From Chloroflexota bacterium (lineage in GTDB: Bacteria > Chloroflexota > Chloroflexia > Thermomicrobiales > JADLAZ01), in assembly GCA_020849725.1 (NCBI GenBank), contig JADLAZ010000277.1, forward strand, positions 1 to 8,095: a stretch of DNA of 8,095 nucleotides, given 5' to 3'. This document shows positions 1-5,669 of this stretch, one piece after another. The notes beneath the pieces were generated by a model. The model saw only the letters and a program-made list of their open reading frames with translations. It was not told the DNA's origin and did not search any database. The translations under genes and the position numbers were made by a program. Positions within the stretch are counted from its first letter, which is position 1. Each line of letters begins with the position of its first letter.

Positions 1-1416
1 GGGGATGGGCGGGCGCGCGGTCAGCCGGTGGGGAGACTCGGTGTCGACAGGAGCGGTGGGTGGCGCCTCGGCTGGCGAGGTGGACGGTGTGGATACGGTG
101 GACGAACTGCCGGTCGGCGCCGAGGGTGCGGCGACGGCGTTGGGTACGGGTGGCGCCGCCGGCGTCGCTGGTGGCGGGATCCAGATCGGCGCGGCTGGCG
201 GCGGCGGCAGGAGCGGTGCTGGTAGCGGCGTGGTGGGTGGGTCGCTCGTTGCCAGCGCCGGCGGTGCGTCGGGGGAGGTGGTGTCATCCCGCACAACGGG
301 GGGCTGCGGCGGCGGGGCTGGCGTCGGCGGCGGTGCGCTCAGTGGCGGCCGGCTCGCGACCGGCGGTGACGCGGTTGGTGGGGGCGCGGCAACCGGCGGC
401 TGGATTATCGGTGGTGGTGGCAGTGGCGGTGGCATGGGTGGGGTCCCGAGCGGCGAGATGAGCGGCGGGGCGGGCGCGAGCGTGATAGGGGCGGGTTCGG
501 CGGCCACGGTCGAGGTGGCCGGCGGCGCAGTGACGGCGCGCGGCGGCGCGACGGCCTCCGGCATGGCCGCATTGTCCTGCGCCATGATCAGCGCGCCCAG
601 GAACGCATCGACATCCGGGTAGCGCGCGTCGGGATCGCGCGCGAGCGCGCGCAGCACGACGGCATCCAGGGACGGCGACGGGTGCGGGCTGACCGACGAC
701 GGCGCGGGCGGTGGCTCGGCCTGCTGCTGGCGGAAGATCGCGCCAGGCGTCGGGCCGGTGTAGGGTGGGCGGCCGGCCAGAACCTCATACGCGATAGCCG
801 CCAGGGCGTACTGGTCGGCCCGGTGGTCGCCCGGCGCTTCGGTCGTGGCCTGCTCCGGCGCCATGTACTCCGGCATGCCGACCATGATCGGCACGTCGTT
901 AGCGTAGAGCACGCGGGCCAGGCCGGCGTCGAGCAACACCACGCGCCCGTCCTTACTCAGGACGATGTTGCTGGGCCGCAGGTCGCCGTGGCTGGTCTGG
1001 CGCGCGTGCAGGGCGTGCAGCCCGGCGCCAATCTGCGGCAGCACGCGCTCGGCCAGCGCCAGCCGGCCGGCGTGGTCGTCGGGCGTCAGGCATGCCAGCC
1101 GCTCGCGCAGATTGTCGCCATCGAGATGCTCCAGCACCAGGAAGGCGTAGCCGTCCTCCAGACCGTAGGCATGCACGCGCTGTACCTGGCGGTGTCGCCG
1201 CTGGACGGCCGCCTGCGCCTCTTGGGTGAAGCGCTCGGCGAAGCCCGACACCTCGGTCAGATACGGATGCAGCAGGCGCACATCGACCGGGCGTCCGGTT
1301 ACCTCACGCACGGCCGCGAGGATAACGCCGGCGCGGCCAGTGGCGATCGGCGCCTGGACGCGGCAACCGGCGAAGGTGCGCCCGATCACCTCGATGACGC
1401 GCTGCCCTTCGAGCAT
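1..1416 (-). CDS. Ser/Thr protein kinase-like protein (probable pseudokinase) with Pro-rich tail, 3' end outside window
   Basis: The 472 visible codons form an open frame that runs off the left edge. Residues about 14-275 have the layout of a bacterial Hanks-type (PknB-like) kinase: a Gly-loop equivalent at 24-33, alpha-C Glu66, catalytic-loop HGDLRPSN at 143-150, the DFG position at 163-165, APE at 186-188 and Asp201 (DQYAL). Several key residues are changed. The ATP-anchoring Lys of VAIK is Arg47 (VDVRLL), HRD is HGD, the catalytic-loop Lys is Arg147, DFG is DAG, and the first loop Gly is Ala25. Asp145, Asn150 and Asp163 remain. From about residue 284 the protein is low-complexity Pro/Ala-rich with no membrane segment visible, although one could lie beyond the edge. 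The ATG at 1416 is preceded by GGGAGAG. It lies 86 bases downstream of the VOC gene on the same strand, so the two may be cotranscribed. The kinase fold is clear; lack of activity is an inference. Confidence 0.88.
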   Translation of the reverse strand, partial: MLEGQRVIEVIGRTFAGCRVQAPIATGRAGVILAAVREVTGRPVDVRLLHPYLTEVSGFAERFTQEAQAAVQRRHRQVQRVHAYGLEDGYAFLVLEHLDGDNLRERLACLTPDDHAGRLALAERVLPQIGAGLHALHARQTSHGDLRPSNIVLSKDGRVVLLDAGLARVLYANDVPIMVGMPEYMAPEQATTEAPGDHRADQYALAAIAYEVLAGRPPYTGPTPGAIFRQQQAEPPPAPSSVSPHPSPSLDAVVLRALARDPDARYPDVDAFLGALIMAQDNAAMPEAVAPPRAVTAPPATSTVAAEPAPITLAPAPPLISPLGTPPMPPPLPPPPIIQPPVAAPPPTASPPVASRPPLSAPPPTPAPPPQPPVVRDDTTSPDAPPALATSDPPTTPLPAPLLPPPPAAPIWIPPPATPAAPPVPNAVAAPSAPTGSSSTVSTPSTSPAEAPPTAPVDTESPHRLTARPPIP

Positions 1417-1502
1417 CAGGCGTCTCTCCCGCTCACATGGCCGGCTCCCATTATCGGGCAACCGTCCACGGTGTCCATCACGTCCAGCGTATCCGCGCCA
1501 TG

Positions 1503-2294
1503 TCAGACCGGCACGAGGCGCAGGTTGGCGCCGTGGGCACGCTCGGCGACGAACGATGGCTCGCCGCCCTGCAGCATCGCGCCGAGCGTGGCGGCGTGCA
1601 GATGGTCGCCGCGGGCGGCGACGGCGCGGGCCAGATCACTATCGGGGTCGAGCGGACGCGCGACGACGAGCGCGCCACGCGCCGTCGGGAAGCGCACCGA
1701 TCGCAGGCCGTCGGCCTCGGTCGCCGTCGGCGCCGGGCAATCCAGCAGCGCGGCCAGGTCGGCCGTGGCGCGCTCCAGATCGGCGACGGCCAGCGTCACA
1801 TCGACGACGGACACGACACCGTTCGCGTGCTGGGCCAGTCGCCCGCCGGCGACCCGCAGCGAGCGCGGCGTGACATCCTCGATCAGGAACGGGCGGCGAC
1901 GACCACGCGGCCCGTCGCCAGCGCCGGCATTGCGCCAGGCGACGCGCTGCCCGTCGGGCCGCAGCCGGCTGCCATCACCTGGCTCGTCGACGCGCAGTCC
2001 GCGCCCACGGATGGCTGCCGCGTCAACGGCCAGGTCGGAGGCGCCGACCGCGAACGCGACCAACCCCTCGCCGATCGCCAGCGCGTCGTGCCAGGGATGG
2101 CTGCTCGATGCTTCGGGCTGCTGGAAGGCGATCAACTCCAGGTAGGCGCCGTCGGCGAAGGCGATCAGCGCGTTGTGTGTGCCGCCGGGGTGCTGCCCGC
2201 CGCGCTCGACGGTGAAGCCGAGCCGGGCGTAGGCGTCCATCGCCGCGTCAAGGTCGCGCACCAGGATCACGAGGTGGTCCACGCCGGTGATCAT
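1503..2294 (-). CDS. Glyoxalase-like (VOC superfamily) protein
   Basis: This is a 263-residue protein with two VOC-type modules. The first begins ITGVDHLVILVRDLDAA and contains GGQHPGGTHNALIAF (residues 32-46) and the metal-ligand-like residues His7, His40 and Glu53 (YLELIAF). That pattern is typical of the 'glyoxalase-like domain' family (Pfam PF13468 type), followed by the FLIED segment at 136-140. A weaker second module starts near His156 (HANGVVSVVDVTLAVADLE). The substrate is unknown: VOC proteins include lyases, dioxygenases and resistance proteins, so no reaction is assigned. The ATG at 2294 is chosen because AAAGGA (2301-2306) sits 6 bases upstream. An in-frame GTG at 2309 would include that ribosome site in the coding region. 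The stop at 1503 precedes the kinase-like gene by 86 bases. No convincing promoter was found upstream. Confidence 0.88.
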   Translation of the reverse strand: MITGVDHLVILVRDLDAAMDAYARLGFTVERGGQHPGGTHNALIAFADGAYLELIAFQQPEASSSHPWHDALAIGEGLVAFAVGASDLAVDAAAIRGRGLRVDEPGDGSRLRPDGQRVAWRNAGAGDGPRGRRRPFLIEDVTPRSLRVAGGRLAQHANGVVSVVDVTLAVADLERATADLAALLDCPAPTATEADGLRSVRFPTARGALVVARPLDPDSDLARAVAARGDHLHAATLGAMLQGGEPSFVAERAHGANLRLVPV

Positions 2295-2482
2295 TCGCCG
2301 TCCTTTCACGCGCCGACCGGCTGCCGGTGGGCGTCATTCTGCCAGGGCTGGCCGGCCGCGTCCACGGCGCGCATCGTCCGTTAATGGCACACAAGGGCAC
2401 AGCCGGCGTGCGCGACCGATGGCGCCGCGCCGGAATCCACCTCTTGCGATTGCGACCCCGTTAACACACACTATCTAGTGGA

Positions 2483-2521
2483 CGTCTCGGATCGCGACGA
2501 CACGCGTCGCCACCCGAGACG
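2483..2521. repeat. Two-tier inverted repeat / hairpin
   Basis: The outer arms CGTCTCGG (2483-2490) and CCGAGACG (2514-2521) are perfect complements. Inside a 3x3 internal loop the arms GCGACG (2494-2499) and CGTCGC (2505-2510) pair around a 5-base loop. That makes 14 base pairs in 39 bases. Neither side has a T-run, so a standard intrinsic terminator is unlikely. It lies upstream of the predicted transcription start, so it would act as DNA or in a leftward transcript. Confidence 0.6.
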
Positions 2522-2562
2522 GTCAGCATGGTCGACGGGCTGATCAGGGCGCGAAAACCATG

Positions 2563-2577
2563 GTCCTGCACCAGGAC
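2563..2577. repeat. Inverted repeat GTCCTG-CAC-CAGGAC
   Basis: Perfect 6-base arms separated by 3 bases, about 30 bases upstream of the -35 box at 2607. The size and position would suit a dimeric protein binding site; no binding protein is known. Confidence 0.45.
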
Positions 2578-2606
2578 ATAGGCACAGCAATAGCCCATCT
2601 TGGCCA

Positions 2607-2635
2607 TTGACAGGGGTCAAACAGCCGCGTACGCT
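2607..2635 (+). promoter_or_regulatory. Sigma70-type promoter with overlapping palindrome for the HTH gene
   Basis: A perfect -35 TTGACA (2607-2612), a 17-base spacer and a -10 TACGCT (2630-2635) predict a start near 2642, about 40 bases before the ATG at 2681. The -35 is embedded in a perfect inverted repeat, TTGAC (2607-2611), AGGG, GTCAA (2616-2620). A dimer bound there would occlude RNA polymerase, so an operator, possibly autoregulatory, is plausible. Confidence 0.6.
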
Positions 2636-2680
2636 GCATGAATTGATGCGGCGATGGAGCGCCTTCGGGAGGTCAGAGCA

Positions 2681-3220
2681 ATGAAAGTCGGGACGATCCG
2701 CGAGCGGCTTCTGCAGCGCATTGGGGAGATCCTCCAGGATGGCAGCGTGGAAGACGTGTTCCTGGTGGCAGACCAGTTGCGGGCGGTGGCCGGTGCGCTT
2801 GCGCCGCTCGCTCCGGACGACGACGTGGATCTGGCAACGTTCACGGTCGACACGACCCAGGCCGCGCGCATGCTCAACTATCATGCCGAGCACGTGCGGC
2901 GGCTGATCCGCCAGCAGGCCATCCGAGCGCACAAGGTCGGCGCCGACTATCGTATCCCACTGGAAGAGCTGTTTGCTGTGCTGGTAAAGCGCCACCGTGA
3001 CGACGCCACCCCAGAGCTGCTGCCGAGCCTGCGGCCCGAGTTGTCGGTCGACGTGATGGCCAGCGGCAATGTCGAACTGGCGATCGACGTCTCGGTCGTG
3101 CGAGGCAGTGACCGGCGCCCCGTCCGACTCCAGCGCTTCAACCTGGAGCTGAGTGAGTTGCTGCGCGCGCAGGCCATGGTCATCGATGGCGGCGCCGGCG
3201 CCGAGGCGCCGCGCAACTGA
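2681..3220 (+). CDS. Small excisionase/MerR-like helix-turn-helix DNA-binding protein
   Basis: This is a 179-residue protein. Residues about 54-103 carry a winged-HTH of the excisionase/HTH_17 type: TVDTTQAARMLNYHAEHVRRLI, then HKVGADYRIPLEEL. This matches the familiar 'T.eeAA.lL.v....v.rli..g.i.a.kvg..yrip..eL' pattern. Before it is an amphipathic, probably helical segment (1-45); after it is a region of about 75 residues with no recognised domain. The ATG at 2681 is preferred to the in-frame ATG at 2654 because GGGAGG (2667-2672) lies 8 bases before it. There is no integrase, phage or conjugation gene in the window, so excisionase function is not supported; a stand-alone transcription regulator or antitoxin-like role is equally possible. 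It is monocistronic, with its own promoter and a hairpin directly after the stop codon. Confidence 0.85.
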   Translation: MKVGTIRERLLQRIGEILQDGSVEDVFLVADQLRAVAGALAPLAPDDDVDLATFTVDTTQAARMLNYHAEHVRRLIRQQAIRAHKVGADYRIPLEELFAVLVKRHRDDATPELLPSLRPELSVDVMASGNVELAIDVSVVRGSDRRPVRLQRFNLELSELLRAQAMVIDGGAGAEAPRN

Positions 3221-3250
3221 CCGACGCCGGAGGAGACGGCCGGTCGTCGG
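3221..3250. terminator. Putative bidirectional terminator hairpin between convergent genes
   Basis: CCGACGCCGG (3221-3230) pairs with CCGG (3240-3243) and CGTCGG (3245-3250), with one bulged base (3244) and a 9-base loop, giving 10 base pairs. It starts directly after the stop codon of the HTH gene and ends 7 bases before the stop codon of the convergent receiver gene. The T-tracts are poor on both sides (GTTTC about 10 bases beyond on the plus strand), so termination efficiency is uncertain. Confidence 0.5.
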
Positions 3251-3257
3251 GGCCGGC

Positions 3258-3650
3258 TCAGTTTCTCCGCGCGACCGGACACGATGGGTCGCCGGCGCAG
3301 CTGCGGATCGCGCCGAGCAACTCGTCGACCGGGCAATCCTTCAGCAGGTAGCGACTGCCGCCCGCTGCCAGCGCATTCGTCAGGTGCGTGCTGTACACGG
3401 TCAGGAAGATGACCGACGTCGACGGCGCCAGGCGCTTGATCTGGCGCGTTGCTTCGATGCCGTCCAGCCGCGGCATGCCGATATCTGTCAGTACGATCTG
3501 CGGCCGCAACTGCACCGCCAGCTCGACCGCTTCCTGACCGTCGGCTGCCTCGCCGACGACGTCAAGATCCGGCTGACCTTCCAGCAGCGCCGTCAGGCCA
3601 TCGCGGATAATCGGGTCGTCGTCGGCTACCAGGACTGTGATCGGACGCAC
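3258..3650 (-). CDS. Stand-alone response regulator receiver domain protein
   Basis: The 130-residue product is essentially one complete CheY-like receiver. It has the acidic cluster Asp10-Asp11-Asp12 (VADDDP), phospho-acceptor Asp56 (VLTDIGMP), Thr84 (FLTVYS) and Lys104 (YLLKDCP), so it should be phosphorylatable. It ends just after helix alpha5 with no output domain. The receiver most resembles those of NarL/LuxR-type regulators, such as its divergent neighbour. The GTG at 3650 is preferred because AGGAG (3656-3660) lies 5 bases upstream and the receiver fold starts two or three residues later; an in-frame ATG at 3671 is possible. No histidine kinase is present, so the partner is unknown. 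It may relay phosphate, compete with the neighbour for a kinase, or be a truncated regulator. Confidence 0.88.
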   Translation of the reverse strand: MRPITVLVADDDPIIRDGLTALLEGQPDLDVVGEAADGQEAVELAVQLRPQIVLTDIGMPRLDGIEATRQIKRLAPSTSVIFLTVYSTHLTNALAAGGSRYLLKDCPVDELLGAIRSCAGDPSCPVARRN

Positions 3651-3655
3651 ACCGG

Positions 3656-3660
3656 CTCCT
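3656..3660 (-). promoter_or_regulatory. Ribosome binding site deciding the GTG start at 3650
   Basis: AGGAG on the minus strand, 5 bases before GTG. It lies inside the longer open frame from the ATG at 3671 and argues for the shorter start. Confidence 0.6.
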
Positions 3661-3703
3661 GACTGGGGCATCACCACCGCCGAACGCAGTCGGCTTCGCC
3701 CGT

Positions 3704-3733
3704 ATCCTACTGGTGCGCATCGCGTTGCGTCAT
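3704..3733 (-). promoter_or_regulatory. Candidate promoter for the receiver gene
   Basis: On the minus strand, ATGACG (3728-3733), an 18-base spacer and TAGGAT (3704-3709) are each 4/6 matches to sigma70 boxes. The start would be near 3697, giving a leader of about 45 bases. This is a modest match. Confidence 0.35.
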
Positions 3734-3762
3734 TGTCCAAAAGGTCAGTGTACTCCTGTCCA

Positions 3763-3791
3763 GTGGCACGGCCCGCCGGCGTTGCTATACT
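3763..3791 (+). promoter_or_regulatory. Candidate promoter for the LuxR-type response regulator
   Basis: The -35 GTGGCA (3763-3768, 4/6), a 17-base spacer and -10 TATACT (3786-3791, 5/6) predict a start near 3798, about 60 bases before the ATG at 3860. The -10 box lies between the arms of an inverted repeat (3775-3785 / 3800-3815). A direct repeat TGTCCA (3734-3739 and 3757-3762, start-to-start 23 bases) lies just upstream and could bind a regulator on one face of the helix. Confidence 0.55.
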
Positions 3792-3815
3792 GACGACAAG
3801 CAATGCCACGCCGGC
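3775..3815. repeat. Inverted repeat flanking the -10 box
   Basis: GCCGGCGT (3775-3782) and ACGCCGGC (3808-3815) are perfect complements. Alternatively GCCGGCG/CGCCGGC pair and the inner TTGC (3782-3785) / GCAA (3800-3803) also pair. The TATACT box at 3786-3791 sits in the centre. The left arm is upstream of the predicted transcription start, so this would act on DNA and not as an RNA hairpin. Confidence 0.45.
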
Positions 3816-3859
3816 TGTCGGCGGGTCGCGCAGGGCTGGACCGGTGGAGGGATGATCGA

Positions 3860-4522
3860 ATGGATGTCGCGACCACCCCCATCCGACTGATCATCGCCGA
3901 CGATCACCCGGTGGTGCGCGAGGGCCTGGTAGCGATTCTGGAGACGCAGCCGGATATCGACGTGCTGGCCGAGGCGTCGGACGGCGTGCGCGCGGTTGAG
4001 CTGGCGGTGCTGCACCAGCCAGACGTGATGCTGATGGACTTGCAGATGCCAAACCTGAACGGCGTCGACGCCATCCGGCAGATCAAGGAGCGCGTGCCGG
4101 CCACGGAGATCGTCGTGCTGACGACCTACGACAGCGATGAGTACATTTTCAAGGGCATCGAGGCGGGGGCGCGCGGCTACCTGCTCAAAGGCGCTGGCAA
4201 GAACGAGCTGTTGAACGCCATTCGGGCCGCCAGCCGCGGCGAGGCGCTGCTGCCGCCGGTCGTCGCCGGCAAGCTGGTCGAGCGCTTCACGCAGATGGCG
4301 CAGCGCCAGACGGTCGAGGGCGACGAGGCGCTGACCGAGCGCGAGCTTGAGGTGCTGGAGTTGATGGCGCAAGGCGCGCGCAACAAGGAGATCGCCCACG
4401 ATCTCAGCATCACCGAGCGCACCGCCAAGGCGCACGTCAGCAGCATTCTTGGCAAGCTGGCGGCCAGCGACCGCACCGAGGCGGTGACGATCGCCCTGCG
4501 CAAGAAGCTGATCTCGCTGTAG
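3860..4522 (+). CDS. NarL/FixJ-family response regulator (receiver + LuxR HTH)
   Basis: This is a 220-residue, standard-length two-domain regulator. The receiver is residues 8-125, with acidic pair Asp14/Asp15, phospho-acceptor Asp60 (MLMDLQMP), Thr88 (LTTYD) and Lys110 (YLLKGAG). The output is a LuxR/GerE-type HTH at 158-215 (LTERELEVLELMAQG, then NKEIAHDLSITERTAKAHVSSIL). All phosphorylation residues are present. It is expected to bind DNA as a phosphorylation-induced dimer; closest in style to the LiaR/DesR group, but targets are unknown. The ATG at 3860 has GGAGGG (3846-3851) 8 bases upstream. An in-frame ATG at 3803 lies between the predicted promoter and that ribosome site and is disfavoured. 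It is divergent from the single-domain receiver, and no sensor kinase is adjacent, so it is an orphan in this window. Confidence 0.93.
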   Translation: MDVATTPIRLIIADDHPVVREGLVAILETQPDIDVLAEASDGVRAVELAVLHQPDVMLMDLQMPNLNGVDAIRQIKERVPATEIVVLTTYDSDEYIFKGIEAGARGYLLKGAGKNELLNAIRAASRGEALLPPVVAGKLVERFTQMAQRQTVEGDEALTERELEVLELMAQGARNKEIAHDLSITERTAKAHVSSILGKLAASDRTEAVTIALRKKLISL

Positions 4523-4524
4523 CC

Positions 4525-4558
4525 CGCGCCAGGGTCAGTCCGATCGGGTGGTGGCGCG
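4525..4558. terminator. Possible hairpin at the convergent ends of the regulator and epimerase genes
   Basis: CGCGCCA (4525-4531) and TGGCGCG (4552-4558) can pair across a 20-base loop that contains the palindrome CCGATCGG (4540-4547). The stem lies partly within the last codons of the minus-strand gene. No T-tract is present, so the call is weak. Confidence 0.25.
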
Positions 4559-5488
4559 CGGCGTGGCCGGAGCCGGCTCGCCCAGCAACACCGCCCGCAG
4601 CGCGGCCTCGTGTGTCGGGTAGCGAAAGCGGTAGCCGAGGCGCTCGGCGACAGCCGGCACGATCTTCAGGCTGGCCAGCACGACATCGGCTTGCTCGCCC
4701 AGCAGCACGCGCATGCCGATGGCCGCGCCCGGCAGCCAGGTCGGCCGGCCGAGCAGCCGCCCGATGGTGTGACTGAAGGTCGCCATCGTCACTGGCTCCG
4801 GGCCGGCAGCGTTGATCGGGCCACTGGCCGCCGAGTGCTCCAGCGCCAGCCGGATCAGCCCGATCTCGTCGTCGATGTGGATCCAGGGCGTCCACTGCTC
4901 CGGCCGGCCCATCACCCCGCCGAGAAAAAAGCGGAACGGCAGGGCGATCGGTGTCAGCGCCCCTCCTTCCGGCGACAGGACGATGCCGCTGCGGATGAGC
5001 GCCACGCGCGCACCATGCGCCTCGGCCGCCTGCGCCGCCGCTTCCCAGGCGACGACGACGGCGGCCAGGAAGTCATGGCCCGCCGGAGCCGTCTCTGGCA
5101 GCGCCGCATCACCGCCGTCGCCGTAGTAGCCGACGGCCGAGGCATTGATCAGCACCCTTGGCCGGTTAGGGGCTGCCAGCGCGCCAGTAAGGGCCGTCGT
5201 CGCGGTGATGCGGCTGTTGCGGATGCGGCGCTTGCGCGCTGCCGTCCACGGCAGACCGGCGACCGTCTCCCCGGCCAGGTTCACCACCGCGTCCGCGCCG
5301 TCCAGCGCCGCCTCCCAGCCCCCACCTGGCTGCTGATCCCAGGTGATGACCTCGGCGCCGGCCGGCAGGCGCGGCCGCGCCCGCGTCGCGTTGCGCGACA
5401 GCACGACCACCGCGTGCCCATCCGCCAGCAGCGATCGCGTCAGCGCCCGCCCGATCAGGCCGGACCCACCGGCCATCACCACCCGCAT
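4535..5488 (-). CDS. TIGR01777-family NAD(P)-binding epimerase/sugar-nucleotide-dehydratase-like protein
   Basis: This is a 317-residue extended-SDR protein of the YfcH/SDR39U1 (TIGR01777) family. It has an N-terminal Rossmann dinucleotide motif GGSGLIG (residues 7-13), NLAGE at 70-74, the active-site-region NASAVGYYG (115-123), WTPWIHIDD (199-207) and INAAGPEPV (225-233). The C-terminal DUF1731-type segment includes TWLPG and ALRAVL (to about 301). Length and motif order are normal for the family. Its physiological substrate is not established, so no reaction is assigned. The ATG at 5488 has AGGAGG (5496-5501) 7 bases upstream. The open frame extends to an ATG at 5659, but that extra part overlaps the opposite-strand leader of TerC and has no SDR character. 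It converges on the response regulator with only 12 bases between stop codons. Location should be cytosolic. Confidence 0.93.
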   Translation of the reverse strand: MRVVMAGGSGLIGRALTRSLLADGHAVVVLSRNATRARPRLPAGAEVITWDQQPGGGWEAALDGADAVVNLAGETVAGLPWTAARKRRIRNSRITATTALTGALAAPNRPRVLINASAVGYYGDGGDAALPETAPAGHDFLAAVVVAWEAAAQAAEAHGARVALIRSGIVLSPEGGALTPIALPFRFFLGGVMGRPEQWTPWIHIDDEIGLIRLALEHSAASGPINAAGPEPVTMATFSHTIGRLLGRPTWLPGAAIGMRVLLGEQADVVLASLKIVPAVAERLGYRFRYPTHEAALRAVLLGEPAPATPRATTRSD

Positions 5489-5594
5489 CGCCAAGCCTCC
5501 TGTGTCGTCCGTGCGTCCGGGGCCTGTATCACGTGGGTGCCGAACTGGTGGATGACCGCGCTGGTTACCGACCGACGAATTCCGACTGCGCGAC

Positions 5595-5622
5595 TTGCAT
5601 CTTTCGGGCCATCGTGTAGGAT
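5595..5622 (+). promoter_or_regulatory. Candidate promoter of the riboswitch-terC transcript
   Basis: TTGCAT (5595-5600), a 16-base spacer and TAGGAT (5617-5622) give a predicted start near 5629, about 40 bases before the aptamer closing stem. The -35 is a weak match (3/6) and the -10 is 4/6. The same TAGGAT hexamer is proposed as -10 for the receiver gene. Confidence 0.4.
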
Positions 5623-5669
5623 TAGGACCAGGCGTCGGCGCCGGCCGGTGGCTCGACAATTCAGGCGAT

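Larger units (their letters stand above)
2295..2680. other. 386-base intergenic region, palindrome-rich, between divergent genes
   Basis: No credible gene lies in this stretch between the divergent VOC and DNA-binding protein genes. The part next to the VOC gene (about 2310-2460) shows no clear signal. From 2469 to 2620 there are at least five inverted repeats: 2469-2480, 2483-2521, 2523-2543, 2563-2577 and 2607-2620. The last overlaps the -35 box of the rightward promoter. Parts of it look less GC-rich than the flanking genes (for example 2460-2480 and 2570-2625). Confidence 0.7.

Noticed and set aside
5..622. Gly/Ala-rich plus-strand frame resembling a PE-PGRS or glycine-rich protein
   Set aside because: It is the mirror of the Pro/Ala-rich tail codons on the minus strand; the minus-strand frame continues directly into a kinase fold.
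1461..1472. Short palindrome ACCGT-CC-ACGGT between the VOC and kinase-like genes
   Set aside because: Five-base arms with a 2-base centre are common by chance in GC-rich DNA and there is no associated promoter or T-tract.
682..2145. Long plus-strand open frame opposite the kinase-like and VOC genes
   Set aside because: It spans two well-supported minus-strand genes and their gap, has Arg/Ala/Gln-rich composition with no recognisable motif, and is expected by chance antisense to GC-rich codons.
2471..2995. Minus-strand frame across the palindromic intergenic region and HTH gene
   Set aside because: No ribosome site and no domain; it overlaps the clear HTH domain on the other strand.
2681..3220. 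Phage or integrative element centred on the excisionase-like gene
   Set aside because: No integrase, att-like direct repeats, tRNA or other phage genes are visible; neighbours are ordinary chromosomal genes.
5489..5659. N-terminal extension of the epimerase to the ATG at 5659
   Set aside because: The extension is Arg/Pro-rich with no SDR features, and AGGAGG precedes the internal ATG at the normal distance; the Rossmann motif starts right after that ATG.
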